Positions 8,149-16,169 of a stretch of 38,729 nt of DNA are shown piece after piece. The notes beneath the pieces are model-generated. The model worked only from the letters and a program-made list of their open reading frames with translations. It did no database searches and was not told the origin of the DNA. This DNA comes from Porticoccaceae bacterium UBA1989 (GTDB taxonomy: Bacteria > Pseudomonadota > Gammaproteobacteria > Pseudomonadales > Porticoccaceae). The DNA lies in NCBI GenBank assembly GCA_002335945.1, contig DDDD01000027.1, positions 1 through 38,729 of the forward strand. The letters are read 5' to 3'. The translations under genes were made by a program, and so were the position numbers. Position 1 is the stretch's first letter; each line of letters starts with the position of its first letter.

Positions 8149-9393
8149 TTAGGAACCATCGACAATTACCTCGATACGGCGGTTGCGGGCGCGGCCCTCA
8201 GAGGTAGTATTCGGGGCAATAGGCTTGGTATCAGCAAATCCAGCAACCAACATATTTTCTTGAGCGAAACCAGAATTGTTAATAAAGAAGTCCGCTACCG
8301 TGGCAGACCTCGCAGCAGAAAGATCCCAGTTGGAGTTAAAGCGCTCGCTAAAGGCAACCGGCACATTGTCGGTATGGCCCTCTACACGAACCTTGCCCTC
8401 AGTCGCCGCCAGAGAATCGCCTACCTGACGCAGTAATTTTATAAAGCCTGACTGCAAGTTGGCGCTGCCAGAGACAAAGGATCCCTGGCTGGCGAGACGC
8501 ACAATGATTCTGTCGCCATCACGCTCTACTTCTGCCAGACCCTTTTGAATTTCTGCGGCTAGGTCCATGCGAATTTTCTGTAGTCGGTCGTCAATGTTTT
8601 GATTTTTGGCCTGACCGCTACCCGACTGGTCTTGATCAGGGGTTTCTGAATCCGTTGCACTGTTGTCAGCACCCTGAGCGAGGGACTGTTTACGCACTTC
8701 AATTTCGGTAGAGGTATCGGCCTGGGCATCAATTACCTTGGCGGCAATATCGAGAGTCTCCTGACTGATCGGGCCGCCACTTTTGCTGCTGTCGCTGTTA
8801 ATACCTTTACCACCGCTAGTGAGTGCTGACTGCAGTTCGACGATGACGCGATCATCTTCAAGGCGCACAACAACTTGACCCTGCTCAATTTCTTCGGCCA
8901 AGGTCTCCTCTAACTTACGAAAGCTCTGCTCGGTTTTAAAGTCAGATCGTTTCTCTTCGGTTTTGGCCACGATATTTTTCTTGGTCATTTCCTCCGAGCG
9001 CTGGCGCTTGCGGTCAAGAACGGTAGGCTGTGCGACTGACGGGGTAAATTCTTGTTTAACGAGACTTCGGGCGGTGGGGATTGAGATAACAGGCACGACC
9101 CTTTTTACACCAAAGGCTGCTTTCATGGAGCCTGCAATCTGCTTGTACTTGGGCACATTCATCTCAGCAAATGACAGCAGCAGCACAAAGAACGCCATCA
9201 ATAATGTCGCCATATCGGCAAAGGTCGCCATCCAGGCGGGGGCGCCGCCTTTACAGGGCGGGCAGGCATCGGGGGATGGTGGGCCATTATTTGCCGCACC
9301 TCCACCTTCCGACTGCTCCTCGTCGATAGTCTCTTCAGAGACTTCCCCAAGCACCTCTTCAGACGCGTCGGTTGCTGTTTGCTCTTCAGCCAT
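8149..9393 (-). CDS. pomB: Flagellar stator subunit B, PomB/MotB type, first paralogue
   Basis: The 414-residue protein has the same plan as its downstream neighbour: an acidic tail with CPPCK (C44, C47), a membrane helix with D60 in WMATFADMATLL, the PomB-like segment KYKQIAGSMK, a long linker and a C-terminal OmpA-type domain (VEGHTDNVP, NWDLSAARS, NRRIEV). Residues about 160-191 (EEIEQGQVVVRLEDDRVIVEL) mirror residues about 273-303 (AEIQKGLAEVERDGDRIIVRL in outline), indicating an internal duplication. Its role is to pair with PomA as the torque-generating ion channel anchored to peptidoglycan. It starts 14 bp after pomA ends, so the pair is probably cotranslated. It and pomB2 arose by tandem duplication after the linker had expanded. 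Confidence 0.9.
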   Translation of the reverse strand: MAEEQTATDASEEVLGEVSEETIDEEQSEGGGAANNGPPSPDACPPCKGGAPAWMATFADMATLLMAFFVLLLSFAEMNVPKYKQIAGSMKAAFGVKRVVPVISIPTARSLVKQEFTPSVAQPTVLDRKRQRSEEMTKKNIVAKTEEKRSDFKTEQSFRKLEETLAEEIEQGQVVVRLEDDRVIVELQSALTSGGKGINSDSSKSGGPISQETLDIAAKVIDAQADTSTEIEVRKQSLAQGADNSATDSETPDQDQSGSGQAKNQNIDDRLQKIRMDLAAEIQKGLAEVERDGDRIIVRLASQGSFVSGSANLQSGFIKLLRQVGDSLAATEGKVRVEGHTDNVPVAFSERFNSNWDLSAARSATVADFFINNSGFAQENMLVAGFADTKPIAPNTTSEGRARNRRIEVIVDGS

Positions 9394-9407
9394 TAGTCAA
9401 CTGAACC

Positions 9408-10160
9408 CTATGCCGGCACTAGTTTGGCGCGGGCTTTCGGACTCAGGAACGCGGCTAGGAAGTCACTCAGTACGCGAGGATTACCACCGTCTTGAATAAA
9501 TAGAATGCCTTCAATAATTAATTCGTTGTTGGATTCTTCAATATCTGCCTGATTCTCTAGTTTCATCGCAATCGGCAAACAGAAAACATTGGCCAGAATC
9601 GCACCGTACATCGTTGTTAATAGGGCAACCGCCATCGCCGGGCCAATGGCCTTTGGATCTGACATATTACCCAACATCTGTACCAAGCCAATCAGCGTGC
9701 CGATCATGCCCATCGCTGGCGCAATCTCACCCCAGGCAGAAAATATCTTTGCACCCATATCATGGCGCATTTTGGTCATGTCCTTCTCTCTTTCCAAAGA
9801 ACCTTTAATAATAGTGGCATCAGCACCGTCCACTAACATGGCGACTGCCTTGGCTAAAAACGGATTGGCAATTTCCTGACCTTCAAGAGCGATCATGCCA
9901 TCTTTACGAGCAATGGTAGCCAGCTCTACGATCTGCTCAATTAATGTCTCGGGGGGTTCAAGCTTGTTTTTAAAGGTTTTGGCTAACACCCCAACGGCGC
10001 CCAAAAACTCTCCCAAAGACGAACGTAGCATCACCACCATGATAGAACCGCCAACTACAATCAGTAGGGATGAGGTATCAATAAATGCCCCTATGTCGTC
10101 AATAGCCATGATGATCATGCCAAAGGCGCCTAACAAACCTACAATCGTTGCGATATCCAT
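9408..10160 (-). CDS. pomA: Flagellar motor stator subunit A, PomA/MotA type
   Basis: The 250-residue four-helix membrane protein matches PomA in length and motifs, notably APAMGMIGTLIGLVQML, DPKAIGPAMAVALLTT (helices 3-4) and the cytoplasmic segment with charged residues for FliG contact. PomA and PomB form the stator that turns ion flow into torque. The start ATG has AAGGAAA about six bases upstream. It is first in the operon pomA-pomB1-pomB2, so a single A subunit must serve two B paralogues unless another copy exists elsewhere. A weak sigma-28-like -10 (GCCGATTT) lies about 150 bp upstream without a good -35 box. Confidence 0.92.
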   Translation of the reverse strand: MDIATIVGLLGAFGMIIMAIDDIGAFIDTSSLLIVVGGSIMVVMLRSSLGEFLGAVGVLAKTFKNKLEPPETLIEQIVELATIARKDGMIALEGQEIANPFLAKAVAMLVDGADATIIKGSLEREKDMTKMRHDMGAKIFSAWGEIAPAMGMIGTLIGLVQMLGNMSDPKAIGPAMAVALLTTMYGAILANVFCLPIAMKLENQADIEESNNELIIEGILFIQDGGNPRVLSDFLAAFLSPKARAKLVPA

Positions 10161-10498
10161 TAACTTTCCTTAACTCTGTAAATAATGACGATGCTCGGAT
10201 GTTGGCCAAGCGAATTCTCTATTCTCTACTGATCGACAGTATTGGGTAAATATTGAGCCTGCAAGCCTGTTCAATGCAATATTGATTAAAACGGGTTTAA
10301 TCATATCAAATCGGCCACTGTTACTTATTTTTTTCTGCATGCTGTCGATATATTCATTGCGAAGGTAAGATATGCTTTGTACAAAGTGTATTAGGTGACA
10401 AGGATGCTATAAATTAATTGTTAAAATGTCTTGAGAAATGGGATCGTTTAAATGTTCTGCAAGTCCAACACATTAGATACAGCAAAAGGAGATCGCCT
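10161..10498. other. Divergent intergenic region between pomA and a lipoprotein gene
   Basis: No gene is supported in this 338-bp, AT-rich stretch, which should hold promoters for both neighbours. I see an inverted repeat GATTAAA-ACGGG-TTTAATC at 10284-10302. There is also a perfect 12-bp palindrome CTTTGTACAAAG at 10375-10386. A possible plus-strand sigma-70 promoter TTGCGA-N17-TACAAA ends inside the palindrome, so a repressor bound there could control the lipoprotein gene; this is conjecture. Confidence 0.4.
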
Positions 10499-11086
10499 GT
10501 GAATGATAAAATGTTAGGGAAAACTGCCCAGAAGAAAGGCCTTAGAGGCACGGGTAGCAGTCTATTTCGCACCATCAGTACAGTAGGGTTAGCCTCGGTA
10601 ATGCTGTTTTTGCTCGCCAGCTGTGACGGATATCGCGTCGCTGAAAAATGCTCAGATTACATACCCCGAGGCGACAAAGGCAAATTTGTCACCGACACCA
10701 CCGGCATCGCCAAAGATATTGAGACGGGCACAACCTGGTACAGATGTGCCGCAGGCATGCGGTTTTCTAACTTTCGCTGTAAGGGTGACACCCTTAATCT
10801 AAGTTGGGATGACGCCACCGAATACGCCAAAGAATTTTCAGAGAAGTCTGGTATTGAATGGCGTCTGCCTACCAATGATGAAATGAAATCTATTATCGAG
10901 CCATCTTGCATTAGTCCGGCGGTGAACGAAAATGTGTTCCCTTCCACTGCGACTAACAATCACTGGACCTCTACTGATAGCTGGCACCAGAATATCTTTA
11001 AATGTTCGGTCAATACGTTTAGTGGCAGCCTAACCTGTCGCCAAGCAAGAATGCTGGAGCAGCCCTTTTTATTGGTACAAGACTAG
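10499..11086 (+). CDS. Predicted lipoprotein with DUF1566-like domain
   Basis: The 195-residue product starts at a GTG preceded by a strong AAAGGAGA site; a TTG 81 bases upstream in frame has no such support. A basic N-terminus and hydrophobic helix end in a lipobox LLASC (near residue 41), predicting lipidation. The mature part contains the DUF1566 pattern (SWDDATEYAKEF, WRLPTNDEM, HWTSTDSW), found in bacterial surface proteins of mostly unknown function, plus several cysteines likely to pair in the periplasm or outside. It is transcribed divergently from the stator operon. Function unknown. Confidence 0.78.
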   Translation: MNDKMLGKTAQKKGLRGTGSSLFRTISTVGLASVMLFLLASCDGYRVAEKCSDYIPRGDKGKFVTDTTGIAKDIETGTTWYRCAAGMRFSNFRCKGDTLNLSWDDATEYAKEFSEKSGIEWRLPTNDEMKSIIEPSCISPAVNENVFPSTATNNHWTSTDSWHQNIFKCSVNTFSGSLTCRQARMLEQPFLLVQD

Positions 11087-11101
11087 GCGGGTTATTGTCA
11101 C

Positions 11102-11287
11102 CTAGCGGGGGGGCTTTGGAGAAAAACTCAGGCATGCCTCACCGTGCACCCGAACGACTTCCATACTGGGAAGCATCTTAGATTTAAACCCCATAGACTC
11201 GCAGCCATAGGGCCGTTTCGGATCATGGGTTATTTTGAAATATTTACAGGCCCAGCAATCAGGGCCGGTTTTTTTTGGCTGCGTCAC
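11102..11287 (-). CDS. Small cysteine-containing conserved-type protein, unknown function
   Basis: The 61-residue protein from GTG at 11287 has a CWACKYF motif near its start, then ITHDPKRPYGCESMGF and a final Cys (GEACLSF), giving four cysteines that could bind a metal. I recall similar small proteins in other gammaproteobacteria but cannot name a function. The GTG lies inside the end of the upstream membrane-protein gene, overlapping it by 29 bp in another frame, which suggests translational coupling. An in-frame ATG at 11338 would lengthen the overlap and is less likely because homology-like sequence begins after the GTG. Confidence 0.62.
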   Translation of the reverse strand: MTQPKKTGPDCWACKYFKITHDPKRPYGCESMGFKSKMLPSMEVVRVHGEACLSFSPKPPR

Positions 11288-11504
11288 GTTTTGGTTTCCA
11301 AAACTCCTGATAGGCTTTCCACAGGACAGTAATAACAAACATCACGCCTATCACCGTGGCGAAGACATCGGTGAGGGCGATACCTTTAAGCAGGGACATC
11401 TCAGGCTTCATATAAAGCATAAAAAGTATTGGCACTGCGACCAAAAAATAGGTGCGAACTAATTTGCACACGGCGCAAGGCGGCTTTTTGTTTGGCTGTG
11501 CCAT
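11259..11504 (-). CDS. Small two-helix membrane protein, unknown function
   Basis: The 81-residue product starts at ATG 11504 with an excellent GGAGG site. It begins with a basic segment holding CAVC, followed by two predicted membrane helices (about 21-37 and 49-67) and a basic Lys/Arg-rich tail. A TTG seven codons upstream is also in frame but the ribosome binding site favours the ATG. Its 3' end overlaps the next small CxxC gene by 29 bp. I do not recognise a family; the shared CxxC motifs may point to a common metal or redox function, which is speculation. Confidence 0.6.
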   Translation of the reverse strand: MAQPNKKPPCAVCKLVRTYFLVAVPILFMLYMKPEMSLLKGIALTDVFATVIGVMFVITVLWKAYQEFWKPKRDAAKKNRP

Positions 11505-11640
11505 TTCTCTCCCTCCTGTCTGCAATCTAATTTTTATTGATCATCTGTGGTTTTGCTTGCTGATTTTTATACTCAGCTTTTCAAGCTGCTTGCTAAGGCT
11601 CTAGTTTATGCATATCTGACCCGTGACGCCAAATAATCTT

Positions 11641-13182
11641 TTATTTAAGCGCCCTTGCCGACACCACCCGCACACGATACTTGGATGCCTCAGTGGAATC
11701 TGTAATAGGACCAATGCCTGTACTGATCCTAAGTTCACGACCCGCGCGCAATATTTGCGGCAACATTAACCGCTGGCCCGTGCCTGAAACCGATAACTGC
11801 AACTGAACCCCAGTCATACTCACCGGACTGTTGTTTTTGGTGGTGACCAGCAGATAGCCCTCTGCAGTTAATGATAACCGTGCGCTTAAAAATGACTGGG
11901 GTTCAAGCTCTAAGCGCACAGCTATTAGCTGCTTTTGAGACAGTGCCCCCAGTTCACCACCGGCCGCACTGGCCTGCTTAAAATATCCTGCCGCCTGCTG
12001 ATACTGCCTGCTAGCCATCGCCGACTGACCCAGATAATAGCTAGCTGCGGGCGTCGGTAATAATGCATAGCTGCGCTTTATATCCGCCAAGCCAAGATCT
12101 TTTTGCCCGCGCTCATGGCGCAAAATTCCCCGCGCCAAATAGGGACTGAAATGTTTTGGGTTCTTATCTATAGCCGTGGTGAAAGCCTTTTCGGCATTGC
12201 TACTATTATCATTCAGCGTCCAGGCATGGCCACGCAATTCCCAAAATGAGGCTTCTCGAGGCTGGATTGCAATGGCTTTATCCAGTTCGTTTAAGGCAGC
12301 TTTTCCGTCTTTTTTCTTCAGCGCGGCAATCGCCAACTTTTCCGCCTCATAGGCACCGGTATCTTTGTTGAGCTGACTAATTGCCGCCTGATAGCGCGCC
12401 TTATACCGCTGGCCCCGCGGCAACGTTTGAGCCTTGGCGATATTGGCCTGGACGCGTTTTATAGACGGCGGGTGGCTGGCAAATAAACCACTGAGAAAAT
12501 CCGCCTGTCGCCCTTCACTGAGTTTGACAAAGGTTTGCTGTAATTCCACGGCACCCTGGGGCTCGTAACCGGCTTTGGCCATGTAGTTCATGCCGTAATA
12601 ATCAGATTCCAATTCGTCATCCCGACCATATTTGGCCATCCAGGCCGCGGCTCCGATCTGAGATGCCATACCATAGAGCTGGGCACCATCACGACCCGCG
12701 GTGCCTATGCCTATGGCGGCAATACCAATGCTGCCCAATGTGCCACGGGTCATCTGTGATGCACCATGACGAGCAGCGGCATGGACAATCTCATGGGCCA
12801 ACACAGCAGCAAGCTGTGATTCATCCTCTAGGTGCACTAGCAGGCCGCGGTTTATGGCAATTTTCCCGCCGGGCAGTGCCCAGGCATTGGGGACGGAATT
12901 ATTCAGCACCACAAATTCGTAGGGCAGATCCGGCTTGTCGCTAACGGCCGCTAGTTTTTTGCCGACGCCAGCCACATAGGTCTGCAATTTGGCATCGAGG
13001 TAATAATCCCCGCCCTGCGACTGCCGCGAGGGCTGATAATTTTTTTCGCCGACCGCTATCTCCTGCTGCGGGGACATAAAAGACAGTTCGTTTTTACCAG
13101 TAACCGGGTTGACCGAACAGCCTTGCAAGAACAAAACCGTGGCAAAAAAAGCCGTAGTGGCCAGGTTGATTCTGAGGACCAT
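11641..13182 (-). CDS. M48-family zinc metalloprotease lipoprotein with TPR-like repeats
   Basis: The 513-residue protein starts at ATG 13182, preceded by AAGGAG; an upstream in-frame ATG at 13260 would add 26 residues before the signal peptide and is unlikely. The signal peptide ends in a lipobox LQGC (near residue 22). The M48 domain has the zinc motif HEIVH (about 130-134) and a downstream acidic ligand region (DDELESDYYG). Residues about 270-400 contain TPR-like helical repeats, as in BepA-type proteases that check outer-membrane protein assembly. The final ~100 residues form a beta-rich domain (about 420-513). It is divergent from yaaA with a 92-bp shared promoter region. The substrate is unknown; an envelope quality-control role is inferred. 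Confidence 0.88.
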   Translation of the reverse strand: MVLRINLATTAFFATVLFLQGCSVNPVTGKNELSFMSPQQEIAVGEKNYQPSRQSQGGDYYLDAKLQTYVAGVGKKLAAVSDKPDLPYEFVVLNNSVPNAWALPGGKIAINRGLLVHLEDESQLAAVLAHEIVHAAARHGASQMTRGTLGSIGIAAIGIGTAGRDGAQLYGMASQIGAAAWMAKYGRDDELESDYYGMNYMAKAGYEPQGAVELQQTFVKLSEGRQADFLSGLFASHPPSIKRVQANIAKAQTLPRGQRYKARYQAAISQLNKDTGAYEAEKLAIAALKKKDGKAALNELDKAIAIQPREASFWELRGHAWTLNDNSSNAEKAFTTAIDKNPKHFSPYLARGILRHERGQKDLGLADIKRSYALLPTPAASYYLGQSAMASRQYQQAAGYFKQASAAGGELGALSQKQLIAVRLELEPQSFLSARLSLTAEGYLLVTTKNNSPVSMTGVQLQLSVSGTGQRLMLPQILRAGRELRISTGIGPITDSTEASKYRVRVVSARALK

Positions 13183-13274
13183 GTTGTTACTCCTTTTTGT
13201 ATCTCTAAAGCGCCTATAGGTTGCTATAATGACAGCACTAAATGCACCGAATATCCACAAAATGGCAAATTTAA

Positions 13275-14042
13275 ATGATGTTGACTGTTATTTCCCCCGC
13301 CAAAAAGCTCGATTACAGCAGTACAGTTGAGCCTCAGGCCCATACTCAGCCAGAACTTCTAAGCCATGCAAAGGAATTGCTAAAGGGACTTAAAACCCTT
13401 TCACCACAAGATGTCTGCGCTCTGATGGGTCTCAGCGATAAGTTGGGCGCACTTAACTATGAGCGTTTTCAAGCGTGGCGCACGCCATTTAATGAAAAAA
13501 ATGCTCGGCAAGCGGTACTGGCCTTTAAAGGCGATGTTTATCAGGGCCTGGATGCGCAAAGTATGAGCGCTGGCGAACTTGCCTGGGCACAGGACAATCT
13601 GCGTATTCTTTCTGGGCTCTATGGCCTACTGCGGCCCCTAGATTTAATGCAGCCCTATCGCCTTGAGATGGGTACCAAGTACAGCAATGCCAGAGGCAAT
13701 GATCTGTATAAGTTCTGGGGCACTATCATCACCGATGAAATCAATAAGGTGCTTGTGGGCAAAACCCCGGTGCTCCTGAATCTGGCCTCTAATGAATACT
13801 TTAAGTCGGTGCAGACGAAAGATATCAAGGGCCAGATTATCAGCCCTCAGTTTATGGACAAAAAAGATGATAAATACAAAATCATCAGTTTTTATGCCAA
13901 GAAAGCGCGTGGCCTAATGAGCGCTTACATTATCAAGAACAAAATTACTAATGTTGAAAAAATTAAGGGGTTTGACTCAGATGGCTATAGCTACAATGCC
14001 GCAATGAGTGAAGGTGATAAGTGGGTATTTACCCGCGGTTAG
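13275..14042 (+). CDS. yaaA: YaaA family peroxide-stress protein (DUF328)
   Basis: The 255-residue protein matches YaaA over its length, with the family's start MLTVISPAKKLDY, the central SGLYGLLRPLDLMQPYRLEMG and the end FDSDGYSY. In E. coli YaaA lowers intracellular iron and limits oxidative DNA damage under peroxide stress. Two adjacent ATG codons (13275 and 13278) are both possible starts. It stands 25 bp ahead of a methyltransferase gene and is probably cotranscribed with it. Confidence 0.95.
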   Translation: MMLTVISPAKKLDYSSTVEPQAHTQPELLSHAKELLKGLKTLSPQDVCALMGLSDKLGALNYERFQAWRTPFNEKNARQAVLAFKGDVYQGLDAQSMSAGELAWAQDNLRILSGLYGLLRPLDLMQPYRLEMGTKYSNARGNDLYKFWGTIITDEINKVLVGKTPVLLNLASNEYFKSVQTKDIKGQIISPQFMDKKDDKYKIISFYAKKARGLMSAYIIKNKITNVEKIKGFDSDGYSYNAAMSEGDKWVFTRG

Positions 14043-14067
14043 ATTTTTTAACGAGTTTGGATGGCAT

Positions 14068-14661
14068 ATGGATAAGCCCTTTTCACAAGCCTGCATCAAT
14101 AACCGCGGCCCGATTTCTGGGATTCTAGAGCGGGTCTTTGCGAACAAAAGAAATATTCTCGAAATCGGCAGTGGCACCGGCCAGCATGCTGTTTGGTTCG
14201 CCAGTAAAATGCCGCACCTGTCTTGGCAGACAAGCGATCAGGCTCAGTACCATGCGGGTATCAATCAGTGGATCGAAGAATGTCCCTCCCCTAATCTACT
14301 CGCCCCCATCCCCTTGAATGTGCTCACTGACCCCTGGCCAACTAACGCCTATGATGGAATCTATTCTGCCAATACCGCGCATATAATGCCTTGGGAGGCA
14401 GTGGTGGCTATGTTTGCCGGCGTCGGTGTTCGACTGTCAAGCAATGGAATATTTTGTCTTTATGGGCCGATTAAATATCAGGGGGAGCTGGATGCTCAGA
14501 GCAATGTGCAGTTTGATCAACGACTACAGCAGCAGTTTCCCCATCAGGGCATTCGAGAGTTTCACGATATTAATCGTCTGGCACTGGCGGCCGAATTAGT
14601 GCTTTTGGAGGACAATACCATGCCGGCTAATAATCGATTATTGGTATGGCAAAAGATTTAG
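14068..14661 (+). CDS. DUF938-family SAM-dependent methyltransferase-like protein
   Basis: The 197-residue protein from ATG 14068 has the glycine-rich SAM motif ILEIGSGTGQHAVWFA (about 30-45) and the DUF938 signatures ACINNRGPI near the start and ANTAHIMPW in the middle. A longer frame from 14008 overlaps the end of yaaA and adds no family sequence. The substrate is unknown. It converges with ubiA; the stop codons are four bases apart with no clear terminator between. Confidence 0.85.
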   Translation: MDKPFSQACINNRGPISGILERVFANKRNILEIGSGTGQHAVWFASKMPHLSWQTSDQAQYHAGINQWIEECPSPNLLAPIPLNVLTDPWPTNAYDGIYSANTAHIMPWEAVVAMFAGVGVRLSSNGIFCLYGPIKYQGELDAQSNVQFDQRLQQQFPHQGIREFHDINRLALAAELVLLEDNTMPANNRLLVWQKI

Positions 14662-14665
14662 TCGT

Positions 14666-15544
14666 TTAAGGCAGCAGTAAATAATCCAGAGCAAGACCAA
14701 TGAAAATGACCATGCCCACCCGGTGGTTATTTAAAAAGGATCGAAAGCAGGCGTCGCGATCGCGGCCTTGTGCCTGCAAATGCTGATTCACAAAGTACAG
14801 CCCGGCTGCGACTAGGCCAGCACCATAAAACCAGCTGCGACCAAACTCTAATCCGGCCGCTAACAATAAAATGAGCGCTAACAGCTGTAACAGCCCAATG
14901 ATCAATAAATCATATTGGGCAAATAATATGGCTGTAGATTTAATGCCTACCTTTAAATCATCCTCTCGATCGACCATAGCGTAATAGGTATCAAAGGCGA
15001 CGGTCCATAGGATAACCGCGGCAAAAACCAACCACAGCGTTACTGGTAGTTCTCCCCGCTCGGCAGCAAATGCCATGGGTACGGCCCAGGCCCAGGCTGC
15101 ACCTAAACCCAGCTGAGGCAGATGGGTAAAACGCTTTAAAAAAGGATAGGTTGCTGCGAGAGCCAGACCACCAAAAGACAGCATGATGGTGAGTGGGTTG
15201 GTCATCAGCACCAGCGCCAATGACAGCAACAGTAAAAACACAAATAAAATCAGTGCCTGTCGAGGCTGAATCTCTCCCGCGGGGAGCGGCCGATGCTTAG
15301 TGCGCTCAACACTGCCGTCCACGTTACGGTCTGCATAATCATTTATCACACAGCCTGCTGCACGCATAGACACAACGCCTAGGGTGAAAATAATTAGGTT
15401 GGCAAAGGATGGACTGCCCTCACCCGCAAACCAAAGCGCCCAGAATGTCGGCCACAATAAAAGGTAGGTGCCTATAGGCCGGTCGAGGCGCATGAGTCGC
15501 AACCATCGGTTAGCCGGTTTACTGGGATTAGCGGTGTGAGTCAT
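14666..15544 (-). CDS. ubiA: 4-hydroxybenzoate polyprenyltransferase UbiA
   Basis: The 292-residue integral membrane protein attaches the polyprenyl tail to 4-hydroxybenzoate in ubiquinone synthesis. The two Asp-rich Mg-pyrophosphate motifs are visible: NDYADRNVD (68-76) and DREDD (about 190-200). I chose ATG 15544 (MTHTANPSKP), which gives the usual ~290 residues. An in-frame start 75 bases upstream would run far into ubiC. The start is four bases after the ubiC stop, so substrate producer and user are coupled. Confidence 0.95.
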   Translation of the reverse strand: MTHTANPSKPANRWLRLMRLDRPIGTYLLLWPTFWALWFAGEGSPSFANLIIFTLGVVSMRAAGCVINDYADRNVDGSVERTKHRPLPAGEIQPRQALILFVFLLLLSLALVLMTNPLTIMLSFGGLALAATYPFLKRFTHLPQLGLGAAWAWAVPMAFAAERGELPVTLWLVFAAVILWTVAFDTYYAMVDREDDLKVGIKSTAILFAQYDLLIIGLLQLLALILLLAAGLEFGRSWFYGAGLVAAGLYFVNQHLQAQGRDRDACFRSFLNNHRVGMVIFIGLALDYLLLP

Positions 15545-15548
15545 CTGC

Positions 15549-16169
15549 TTAAGGCTGCCGTGAAAATCCAATGTGAGGGCTTTGATTGTACGGCTTAAAG
15601 GCGGGTAAAAATATCTCACTCACCAATAAAGGTTTTTGGTCGAGACGAAAAACTGAGCGCCTCCCCCATAATGCTGAGGTTATTTCGTTTAGCGCGGGGG
15701 GTAGCTGGGCGTTACTAGAGGAGATGCACGCTACTTCGACAGGCTCACGACTCATACTTGGGTCGCTAAATAGCAGCGCACCCAGTGGGCGACTATCGAG
15801 ATGGCGCAGTTTTCGCAAGCGTCCGGTTAGGGTGCCAAGCGGAATCACACTTCGCGCATAGACCCAAGGCTGACCTTTGCCAAATAAAATAACTTCTCTT
15901 ATTAGCGCTAGCCTGCGCGGTGGCAATGAAAGGGCGCGCATCTCGGACAATCTGGGCAACTGCACACTCTGGTTGAGTACCTGTACGCTTAATTCCCCCG
16001 CACTGGCTTGCATAAGTCTTTGGGTTAATGAGCCGGTATCCAATAACCAGTCGCGCCAATGCTTTGGGACCGATCTATCACTGTCGGACAATAGCTGTTG
16101 CCAGGCGGGCTCCCGATGGAGCCGAAAATTTGAAAATCGCGAGGCGGGCAATGGAGTATTAGGTTCCAT
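15549..16169 (-). CDS. ubiC: Chorismate lyase UbiC
   Basis: The 206-residue protein converts chorismate to 4-hydroxybenzoate plus pyruvate, feeding UbiA. Conserved segments include REVILFGKGQPWVYARSVIP, PLGALLF, LWGRRS and LLVSEIFLPA, the last with the catalytic Glu. The ATG at 16169 overlaps the end of the upstream acyltransferase gene by 11 bp; an ATG at 16193 is an alternative. Neither has a strong ribosome binding site, consistent with translational coupling. It is slightly longer than E. coli UbiC (165) at the N-terminus. Confidence 0.9.
   Translation of the reverse strand: MEPNTPLPASRFSNFRLHREPAWQQLLSDSDRSVPKHWRDWLLDTGSLTQRLMQASAGELSVQVLNQSVQLPRLSEMRALSLPPRRLALIREVILFGKGQPWVYARSVIPLGTLTGRLRKLRHLDSRPLGALLFSDPSMSREPVEVACISSSNAQLPPALNEITSALWGRRSVFRLDQKPLLVSEIFLPAFKPYNQSPHIGFSRQP

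Noticed and set aside
10295..10330. Sigma-28-like promoter for pomA on the minus strand
   Set aside because: Only the -10-like GCCGATTT is good; the -35 region is an A run and the distance to pomA is about 150 bp.
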